Of a DNA stretch of 5,225 nucleotides, positions 1 through 4,170 are shown one piece after another (positions within the stretch are counted from its first letter, which is position 1; each line of letters opens with the position of its first letter). Origin of the DNA: Chloroflexota bacterium (lineage in GTDB: Bacteria; Chloroflexota; Anaerolineae; Anaerolineales; UBA4823). The stretch is from NCBI GenBank assembly GCA_021849525.1, contig JAJZSS010000170.1:1-5225 (forward strand). The letters are read 5' to 3'. The notes beneath the pieces are model-generated. The model was not told where the DNA came from. It was given only the letters and a program-made list of their open reading frames with translations, and did not search any database. The position numbers and the translations under genes are program-made.

Positions 1-244
1 GCAGGTTGTGCTCGCCGGTGACGACCAGCTCATGCTGCAGGAGCAGGTCGTAGTTGCGGTGGATGCTGCCGGCCAGCGAATTCTCGACCGGGATGAACCC
101 GCAGGCAGCTGCCCCGCTGTTCACGGCGGCAAATACGGCATCGAACGACTCGCACGGCAGCGATGCGACCTGCTCGCCAAAATGGGCGAACAACCCGGCT
201 TCGGAATAGGCGCCATTTTCACCCTGGAATGCTACGATCAGCAT
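1..244 (-). CDS. pheA: Prephenate dehydratase, N-terminal part (runs off the left edge)
   Basis: This enzyme converts prephenate to phenylpyruvate, the committed step to phenylalanine, in the cytoplasm. Eighty-one codons are visible. Residues 4-17 ([14 protein letters not shown]) match the opening strand of the prephenate dehydratase fold. Residues 49-61 ([13 protein letters not shown]) carry the conserved P-[IV]-E-N-S-x-x-G motif, followed by [20 protein letters not shown], typical of the family. The catalytic Thr-Arg-Phe motif and any C-terminal ACT domain lie outside the window. No chorismate mutase domain precedes the dehydratase domain, so this is the monofunctional type. The ATG at 244 is chosen because the homologous region starts there. 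There is no Shine-Dalgarno sequence; a TATAAT box ends six bases upstream. It is divergent from the padR operon. The family call is firm from the motifs; the symbol follows the usual naming. Confidence 0.93.
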   Translation of the reverse strand, partial: MLIVAFQGENGAYSEAGLFAHFGEQVASLPCESFDAVFAAVNSGAAACGFIPVENSLAGSIHRNYDLLLQHELVVTGEHNL

Positions 245-250
245 GGGGGT

Positions 251-279
251 ATTATAGTCGATGCGGATCGTGCAAAGAC
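251..279 (-). promoter_or_regulatory. Probable leaderless promoter of pheA
   Basis: A perfect TATAAT lies at 256-251 on the minus strand, and only six bases (ACCCCC) separate it from the ATG at 244-242. Transcription normally starts about seven bases after the -10 box, which here falls on the A of the ATG. The -35 region at the expected spacing (279-274, GTCTTT) is weak; a TTTGCA at 276-271 is too close for a standard spacer. The absence of any purine-rich ribosome site before the ATG fits a leaderless mRNA. The -10 box is clear; the start site is inferred. Confidence 0.6.
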
Positions 280-282
280 TTG

Positions 283-358
283 CCATCAGCGAATGGTAGA
301 ACGAATTAACGAATATGGGCCGACATTCGTTTATTCGTTGGTTTTCATTCGTTGATGG
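283..358. repeat. 76-bp imperfect palindromic dispersed repeat, copy 1
   Basis: The element begins CCATCA and ends TGATGG, which are exact reverse complements. Inside, the arms AACGAATTAACGAAT (300-314) and ATTCGTTTATTCGTT (325-339) pair with one mismatch around a ten-base loop. A second copy of exactly the same length and orientation lies at 2869-2944, with 63 of 76 positions identical by my hand alignment. Most differences sit in the loop and the left arm. There is no coding capacity, so it looks like a MITE- or REP-like mobile palindrome. It ends about four bases from the expected -35 position of pheA. Confidence 0.8.
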
Positions 359-379
359 AAAGCGGACAGAGACAAAATT

Positions 380-426
380 AACATGGATGGACAGGATCGA
401 CAGGATTTATCCTGGGTATCCATGTT
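380..426. repeat. 47-bp palindromic element with GACAGGAT direct repeats
   Basis: Terminal arms AACATGGAT (380-388) and ATCCATGTT (418-426) are perfect reverse complements. An inner hairpin pairs CAGGAT (401-406) with ATCCTG (409-414) around TT. The octamer GACAGGAT occurs twice with a nine-base period (390-397 and 399-406). This resembles a short intergenic repeat I recall from many environmental bacterial genomes. Only one copy is in this window, so its status as a dispersed family is inferred. Confidence 0.55.
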
Positions 427-460
427 CTAGTTTTTCAACGACCTGCTCGGGTCTGCGCGT

Positions 461-520
461 GTAGGGGTGCAGCAGTAGATTTTTGAAACGCAATCTCGAA
501 CGGGACCGCTGCACCCCTAC
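461..520. repeat. 60-bp GTAGGGG palindromic repeat, copy 1
   Basis: The arms GTAGGGGTGCAGC (461-473) and GCTGCACCCCTAC (508-520) are perfect 13-bp inverted repeats around a 34-bp core. A second element of exactly 60 bp with nearly the same arms is at 3126-3185. The cores also align, with about 20 of 34 positions matching, when copy 2 is reverse-complemented, so the two copies lie in opposite orientation. It has no ORF, and no terminator-like T-run follows. It is most likely a small non-autonomous mobile palindrome. Confidence 0.75.
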
Positions 521-551
521 CGGACGGGCTTGGGATGAGTCGCCCCTACCG
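512..551. repeat. Partial second arm of the GTAGGGG family beside copy 1
   Basis: CACCCCTACCG at 512-522 (the end of the 60-bp palindrome) recurs as CGCCCCTACCG at 541-551, 29 bases further on. This second arm has no partner of its own. It looks like a solo arm or a decayed neighbouring element. The remainder of 521-572 shows no gene or recognisable site. Confidence 0.4.
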
Positions 552-572
552 CGAGGGAATACCGTCAACTAA

Positions 573-741
573 TGCCCGTAAAGACCACGGGTGCCCGTAA
601 AGACCACGGGTGCCCGTAAAGACCACGGGGGCCCGTAAAGACCACGGGTGCCCGTAAAGAACAGGGTGCCCGTAAAGACCACGGGTGCCCGTAAAGACCA
701 CGGGTGCCCGTAAAGACCACGGGGCCTGTTTAGATCACGGG
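573..741. repeat. Tandem array of 19-bp hairpin-forming units (eight plus one decayed)
   Basis: The consensus unit is TGCCCGTAAAGACCACGGG. Units 1-3 (573-629) and 6-8 (667-723) are identical to it. Unit 4 (630-648) differs only at its first base (T to G). Unit 5 (649-666) is 18 bp with a changed end (AACAGGG in place of CCACGGG, overlapping). A decayed, one-base-short unit 9 (724-741) has four substitutions. Every unit contains CCCGT-N7-ACGGG, a perfect 5-bp inverted repeat that can extend by two wobble pairs. Neighbouring units can also pair across their joints through ACGGG-TG-CCCGT. The array ends 16 bases before the -35 box of padR, so it lies upstream of that promoter and is not in the padR mRNA. 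Its function is unknown. Confidence 0.93.
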
Positions 742-745
742 AACG

Positions 746-786
746 AAAAAACGCATCTTGACAACGATGGTCAAATATCATATAAT
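746..786 (+). promoter_or_regulatory. Consensus sigma-70-type promoter of the padR-MFS operon
   Basis: TTGACA at 758-763 and TATAAT at 781-786 are both perfect consensus, separated by the ideal 17 bp. A run of six A residues (746-751) just upstream could act as an UP-like element. The start of transcription is expected near 793-795, giving a leader of about 35 bases before the ATG at 830. Such a strong core promoter makes sense if the operon is held down by a repressor, and inverted repeats overlap it on both sides. Confidence 0.88.
758..774. promoter_or_regulatory. Candidate PadR operator 1, overlapping the -35 box
   Basis: TTGAC (758-762) and GTCAA (770-774) form a perfect 5-bp inverted repeat with a 7-bp spacer. 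The left arm is the -35 hexamer itself, so a bound dimer would block RNA polymerase. Part of the left arm is expected from promoter consensus alone; the matching right arm is not. Confidence 0.45.
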
Positions 787-796
787 CATTTCTGAT

Positions 797-812
797 TAGT
801 CAGTTTTGACTA
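797..812. promoter_or_regulatory. Candidate PadR operator 2, just after the transcription start
   Basis: TAGTCA (797-802) and TGACTA (807-812) are perfect 6-bp inverted repeats around GTTT. The GTCA/TGAC core is shared with operator 1, though the half-sites point in the opposite relative direction. The site covers roughly +3 to +18 of the predicted transcript, a typical repressor position, and fits autoregulation by the adjacent PadR protein. Binding is inferred. Confidence 0.5.
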
Positions 813-815
813 TTC

Positions 816-824
816 AGGAAGAGG
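816..824 (+). promoter_or_regulatory. Ribosome binding site that sets the padR start
   Basis: AGGAAGAGG ends five bases before the ATG at 830. An in-frame TTG at 806 would extend the protein by eight residues. It is rejected because it has no ribosome site, lies only about a dozen bases after the predicted transcript start, and falls inside operator 2. Confidence 0.8.
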
Positions 825-829
825 TACTG

Positions 830-1342
830 ATGAATGACCGGTTACTGTTGTTGGGGTTATTGAGACGCGAAGAGATGCACGGATACCAGCTGCACGAGTT
901 TATCGATCGCGAGCTGGCCTTCTGCACCGATTTGAAGAAACCTACCGCCTATTACCTGCTCAACAAAATGACCAGCGAGGGCTGGATCAGCGAAGAGACT
1001 GCCCGGGAAGGCAACCGCCCGCCGCGCAAGGTGTATTCGATCACGCCGGCTGGCGAGGCTGCTTTTCAGCAGCTGCTGCGCCAGAATGTTGCCAGCTTTA
1101 TCCCGTCGCGTTTTCCAGGGGACGTGGGCATTGCCTATCTCGATGCGCTGCCGCCCACCGAAGCCCTGGGCTTGCTGCGCCAGCGGCGAGCCCAGCTGCA
1201 GCTGGCCCAGGAAAAGGTCAGCACTGCACCCGCTCACCGGGGAAGCCTGGAATGGATCGTCGAGCACCAACGCCGCCACCTGGCTGCCGAAGCAGACTGG
1301 TTGGATGAAATCATCGAACAATTGGAACAAGGACTCAAGTAG
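830..1342 (+). CDS. PadR-family transcriptional regulator
   Basis: This is a cytoplasmic DNA-binding protein of 170 residues, a normal length for PadR proteins with the longer C-terminal domain. Residues 1-80 form the winged helix. LLLLGLLRREEMHGYQL (5-21) matches the PadR opening helix with its conserved HGY. AYYLLNKMTSEGWI (40-53) fits the recognition helix (usually x-Y-x-x-L-x-x-L/M-x-x-x-G-x-I). RPPRKVYSITPAG (63-75) is the basic wing. Residues 90-170 are mostly helical (QRRAQLQLAQEKV, then HQRRHLAAEADWLDEIIEQLEQ) and should form the dimerising arm. It is followed after 11 bases by an MFS exporter in the same operon, so it is most likely the repressor of that pump and of itself, released by a small toxic molecule. 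The two GTCA/TGAC inverted repeats at its promoter support this. The ligand cannot be read from the sequence. Confidence 0.93.
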   Translation: MNDRLLLLGLLRREEMHGYQLHEFIDRELAFCTDLKKPTAYYLLNKMTSEGWISEETAREGNRPPRKVYSITPAGEAAFQQLLRQNVASFIPSRFPGDVGIAYLDALPPTEALGLLRQRRAQLQLAQEKVSTAPAHRGSLEWIVEHQRRHLAAEADWLDEIIEQLEQGLK

Positions 1343-1353
1343 AGGAATAACTT

Positions 1354-2763
1354 ATGCAAACATCACCATCACAAACCCCAGCCACTCAGGCCAGCGACGA
1401 GAAGCTGAACTTCAAAAAGATCCTGCCGATCTTCGTGATCGTGCTGATCGACCTGCTGGGGCTGACGATCATCATCCCGTTGATGCCGCTGTATGCTACA
1501 GCGCTGCAGGCCAACGCCTTCCTGATTGGGCTGCTGGGAGCAGCTTATCCCATCATGCAGTTTATTGGGGCGCCGCTGCTGGGGCGGCTGTCGGACCGGT
1601 ACGGGCGTAAGCCGGTGCTGTTGATCAGCCAGGTGGGCACGCTGATCGGCTTCATCATCCTGGGATTCGCCAATTCATTGTGGATTCTGTTCCTGGCGCG
1701 CATTGTGGATGGATTTTCGGGGGCCAACATTTCAACCGCCCAGGCGGCCATCGCGGACAGCACCAACGAAAAAACCCGCACGCAGGGGCTGGGGCTGATC
1801 GGGGCGGCTTTCGGCCTGGGATTTGTGATCGGCCCGGTGATTGCATTTGTTTCGCTGGCCTTGAGCGGCAACAACTACCGCGTCCCGGCGTTGGTGGCGG
1901 CGGCTTTCTCGCTGATCTCGATCCTGCTGACGAATTTCTGGTTCGAAGAGACCCTGCCGGTGGAGAAGCGCGGCCAGGCAAGCGGGAGCAAGGCGCTCTC
2001 TTTCCAAATGCTGTTCCGGGCGTTGACGCACCCGGCGGTAGGCCTGCTGCTGGTGTTGATGTTCGCCCAGCAGATTGCTTTTGGCGGGTTTGAGCAGCTG
2101 ATCTCGCTGTTCACGCTCAACCGGCTGGGGATGAATGCCTCGGGCAATGCGGTGATCTTTGTATTTGTGGGGATCATCGTCGTTGCAGTCCAGGGCGGTT
2201 TCATTGGCCCGTGGAGCCGCAAGCTGGGCGACCGGCGGCTGATCACCATGGGGTTGGGGCTGCTGGCCGTAGGGCTGGTGCTGATGGCCTTCACCCCACC
2301 ACAGGCGGTGCCGTGGTATTCCAAGGCGGATACCGAAGCCGAGCTGATGGCCAGCGGCAATTTCCGCACGCACGAAAACCCGACCACCAACAACCTCCCG
2401 ATTGAGCTGCCCGATGACAGCAACCGGGGTTGGTTGGGGCTGGGCTGGATCCTGCTGGCGATGATCCCCACCGGCATTGGGGGCGGGGTGCTGCAGCCTA
2501 GCATTAACAGCCTGATCACCAAGCGGATTGAGGCGAACGAAGTGGGGGGCACGCTGGGGATTTCTTCGGCACTGCTGAGCGGAGCCAACGCCATTGCTCC
2601 GCTGCTGGGTGGGGCGATCTTTTACTGGCTGGGAGCACCGGCGCCCTTCTTGCTGGGCGGCCTGTTGATGGCGCTATTGATGGGCGCAGCCCTGATGTGG
2701 ATCAAAGCCGGGCGGGAAGAGACCCTTGCACCAGGGCTGGCAAGAGGGGGCGGGGGACATTAA
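1354..2763 (+). CDS. MFS multidrug/tetracycline-type exporter (DHA1, TetA-like)
   Basis: This is a 469-residue inner-membrane antiporter that should expel a drug or toxic compound in exchange for protons. About twelve membrane segments are visible, near 24-46, 56-77, 88-107, 110-133, 145-168, 178-193, 227-250, 262-285, 293-313, 360-383, 397-420 and 425-448. TM1 carries D33 in DLLGLTIIIPLMP, as in TetA. Motif A is GRLSDRYGRKP (77-87). Motif B centres on R116 with DGFSGANISTAQAAIAD. Motif C is GLGFVIGP (154-161). Residues 314-359 form an unusually long hydrophilic loop between TM9 and TM10, predicted outside the cytoplasm. The C-terminal tail ends in a Gly-rich stretch. The ATG at 1354 follows AGAGGA (1341-1346), which overlaps the padR stop codon, so translation is probably coupled. 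The family is clear; the substrate is unknown, and tetracycline specificity is not implied. Confidence 0.93.
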   Translation: MQTSPSQTPATQASDEKLNFKKILPIFVIVLIDLLGLTIIIPLMPLYATALQANAFLIGLLGAAYPIMQFIGAPLLGRLSDRYGRKPVLLISQVGTLIGFIILGFANSLWILFLARIVDGFSGANISTAQAAIADSTNEKTRTQGLGLIGAAFGLGFVIGPVIAFVSLALSGNNYRVPALVAAAFSLISILLTNFWFEETLPVEKRGQASGSKALSFQMLFRALTHPAVGLLLVLMFAQQIAFGGFEQLISLFTLNRLGMNASGNAVIFVFVGIIVVAVQGGFIGPWSRKLGDRRLITMGLGLLAVGLVLMAFTPPQAVPWYSKADTEAELMASGNFRTHENPTTNNLPIELPDDSNRGWLGLGWILLAMIPTGIGGGVLQPSINSLITKRIEANEVGGTLGISSALLSGANAIAPLLGGAIFYWLGAPAPFLLGGLLMALLMGAALMWIKAGREETLAPGLARGGGGH

Positions 2764-2769
2764 GCCTGG

Positions 2770-2836
2770 ATTGCGGAAGAAGGCTCCAGATTGCTGCGCC
2801 GCCTGGCGGAAGCACCCCGCCAGCCTTCCTTGCAAT
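2770..2836. repeat. Nested inverted-repeat element after the MFS gene
   Basis: Three nested pairs are visible: ATTGC (2770-2774) with GCAAT (2832-2836), AAGGCT (2780-2785) with AGCCTT (2822-2827), and CTGGCGG (2803-2809) with CCGCCAG (2817-2823) around a 7-base loop. The last two pairs share bases 2822-2823, so they are alternative folds there. It starts seven bases after the stop codon and could slow or end transcription, but no T-run follows, so I do not call an intrinsic terminator. The ATTGC...GCAATGAC ends resemble a common intergenic repeat type. A related fragment may be CTCGCAATGG at 3033-3042. Confidence 0.5.
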
Positions 2837-2868
2837 GACAACTCACGCGTTCCTACCGCGGAAACCTA

Positions 2869-2944
2869 CCATCAACGAATAAGAGAACGAATAAACGAAT
2901 TCAAGCAGGCATTCGATTATTCGTTGGTTTTCATTCGTAGATGG
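2869..2944. repeat. 76-bp imperfect palindromic dispersed repeat, copy 2
   Basis: It has the same length and orientation as the element at 283-358, starting CCATCA and ending AGATGG. The arms AACGAATAAACGAAT (2886-2900) and ATTCGATTATTCGTT (2911-2925) pair with one mismatch. The right half is the better conserved between copies: TTATTCGTTGGTTTTCATTC is identical in both. The two copies lie on either side of the padR-MFS operon. Confidence 0.8.
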
Positions 2945-2973
2945 TTAACCGTTAAGATATAAATATGGATTTT

Positions 2974-2999
2974 ATCTGCGTACATCTGCGTTATCTGCG
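2974..2999. repeat. Triple ATCTGCG short repeat
   Basis: ATCTGCG occurs at 2974-2980, 2984-2990 and 2993-2999, with periods of ten and nine bases. This is a short intergenic motif I recall seeing dispersed in environmental genomes. Downstream, 3001-3080 holds no gene; its only further regularity is GCCTCTAC twice (3042-3049 and 3055-3062). Confidence 0.5.
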
Positions 3000-3081
3000 G
3001 TTAATTTCCAGGTGGACGAGCGAGCCAGCTCCCTCGCAATGGCCTCTACACGCAGCCTCTACCCGGCGCGAATTGCCTAGA

Positions 3082-3107
3082 ACGGAAAGCCGTCTTTTCC
3101 GTATAAT
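3082..3107 (+). promoter_or_regulatory. Probable promoter of the ABC exporter genes with overlapping inverted repeat
   Basis: TATAAT at 3102-3107 is a perfect -10 box, but no good -35 hexamer sits at the right distance (3079-3084 reads AGAACG). ACGGAAA (3082-3088) and TTTCCGT (3096-3102) form a perfect 7-bp inverted repeat with a 7-base spacer; its right end touches the -10 box. TTTCCGTA is repeated at 3121-3128. The weak -35 with a palindrome in its place suggests control by a DNA-binding protein, possibly an activator. The transcript would start near 3114, leaving a leader of about 100 bases. Confidence 0.55.
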
Positions 3108-3125
3108 GAATAGTGATTCCTTTCC

Positions 3126-3185
3126 GTAGGGGCGCAGCGGAACGGTTCGGGACCTGATTCCCGAAATCTCCCGCTGCGCCCCTGC
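3126..3185. repeat. 60-bp GTAGGGG palindromic repeat, copy 2, in the ABC leader
   Basis: The arms at 3126-3140 and 3171-3185 pair over 15 bp with a single G-T wobble. An inner hairpin pairs TTCGGGA (3146-3152) with TCCCGAA (3159-3165) around six bases. It has the same length as the element at 461-520 and is inverted relative to it. If the promoter at 3102 is used, this hairpin lies in the mRNA leader and ends 18 bases before the ribosome site at 3204-3209. Confidence 0.75.
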
Positions 3186-3214
3186 CTCGCGATCACCATT
3201 AACAGGAGGTCCGT

Positions 3215-4159
3215 ATGCCTGCCTTACTCGAAGTCGAACACCTGGTCAAGAAATTCGGGGATTTCGCGGCCGTCAAGGGGGTGTCGTTTGCGGTGCAGGA
3301 AGGCGAGATTTTCAGCCTGCTGGGACCCAACGGGGCCGGCAAGACCACCACTATCTCGATGCTCTCCACGCTGTACGAGCCGACCTCCGGCGACGCCCGG
3401 GTGGGCGGGCACTCGGTGACCGGCGAGCCGATGGCAGTGCGCCAGCTGATCGGGGTGGTGCCGCAGGAGCTGGCGCTGTACGACGACCTGACCGCCCGCG
3501 AGAATCTGGTCTTCTGGGGGCAGATGTACGGCCTCTCCGGGGAAGCGCTGAAAAAGCGGGTAGCTGAGGTGCTGGATCTAATAGGATTAAGCGACAGGGC
3601 CAACCAGCGGGTGAAAACCTATTCGGGCGGGATGAAGCGGCGGGTGAATATCGGGGTGGGGCTGCTGCACAAACCACACCTGCTGTTCATGGACGAGCCC
3701 ACGGTGGGCATCGACCCGCAGTCGCGCCGCGCCATCCTGGAATCGGTCAAGGAGCTGAACCGGGCCGGGATGACCGTGCTCTACACCACCCATTATATGG
3801 AGGAAGCCCAGGAGCTTTCGGACCGGGTGGGGATCATCGACCACGGCGAGCTGATCGCCATCGGCACCCAGGCCGAGCTGACCCGCCAGGTGGGACAGAT
3901 GGACAGCCTGGTGTTGAGCTTCGGCGAGGACCAGGATGCGGCCGGCTGCCTCGATCCGATCCGGGCGCTGCCCGGGGTGCAGCACGTGGACCTGGCGGAC
4001 CATCAGTTGACCATCCTGGCGCCATCGGCCGAGGCCATCCTGGCGGAGGCGGTGACCTGCGCCAACGCCGGCGGGCTGAAGATCCGCGCGGTGGAGATCC
4101 AGGAGCCCAACCTGGAAGCGGTCTTCCTGAGCCTGACCGGGCGGGCGCTGCGCGACTGA
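3215..4159 (+). CDS. ABC-2 type exporter ATPase (DrrA-like)
   Basis: This 314-residue cytoplasmic ATPase powers the membrane partner encoded next. All nucleotide-binding motifs are intact: Walker A GPNGAGKTT (37-45), Q-loop Q84, signature YSGGM (136-140), Walker B LLFMDEP (156-162) with catalytic E161, D-loop GIDP (165-168) and H-loop H193. The C-terminal extension after about residue 220 ends EPNLEAVFLSLTGRALRD, the ending typical of DrrA-type drug-export ATPases with a DUF4162-like domain. The length is normal. The start is set by a strong AGGAGG (3204-3209) five bases before the ATG. The permease follows after 11 bases, so the two are co-transcribed. Export of a hydrophobic drug, lipid or natural product is the usual role; the actual substrate cannot be told. 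Confidence 0.95.
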   Translation: MPALLEVEHLVKKFGDFAAVKGVSFAVQEGEIFSLLGPNGAGKTTTISMLSTLYEPTSGDARVGGHSVTGEPMAVRQLIGVVPQELALYDDLTARENLVFWGQMYGLSGEALKKRVAEVLDLIGLSDRANQRVKTYSGGMKRRVNIGVGLLHKPHLLFMDEPTVGIDPQSRRAILESVKELNRAGMTVLYTTHYMEEAQELSDRVGIIDHGELIAIGTQAELTRQVGQMDSLVLSFGEDQDAAGCLDPIRALPGVQHVDLADHQLTILAPSAEAILAEAVTCANAGGLKIRAVEIQEPNLEAVFLSLTGRALRD

Positions 4160-4170
4160 AGGGGGCAGGC

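Noticed and set aside
8..355. Plus-strand reading frame ending in YSLVFIR
   Set aside because: It is antisense to pheA over most of its length and its end is a translation of the 76-bp repeat. The same YSLVFIR appears in a frame at 2726-2962 only because the repeat recurs there, so it is not a conserved protein.
245..572. T-box, riboswitch or tRNA in the gap between pheA and padR
   Set aside because: pheA has almost no leader, and I see no tRNA-like fold or conserved aptamer sequence. The visible structure is explained by the dispersed palindromes.
573..741. CRISPR-like array
   Set aside because: Units are 19 bp and directly adjacent, with no unique spacers, and no cas genes are present.
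569..781. Minus-strand reading frame with a repeated GLYG/PVVFTGT peptide
   Set aside because: It is a translation of the 19-bp tandem DNA repeat across its frames, has no ribosome site, and starts inside the padR promoter.
806..829. TTG start giving padR eight extra residues
   Set aside because: There is no ribosome site, it lies about a dozen bases after the predicted transcript start and inside an operator-like palindrome. The ATG at 830 has AGGAAGAGG and matches the family start.
1086..1610. Plus-strand frame spanning the padR-MFS junction
   Set aside because: It is an out-of-frame shadow of two well-supported genes, and its protein matches no family I recognise.
2770..2836. Rho-independent terminator of the MFS gene
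   Set aside because: Stems are present, but no run of T follows the CCGCCAG arm, so an intrinsic terminator is not supported.
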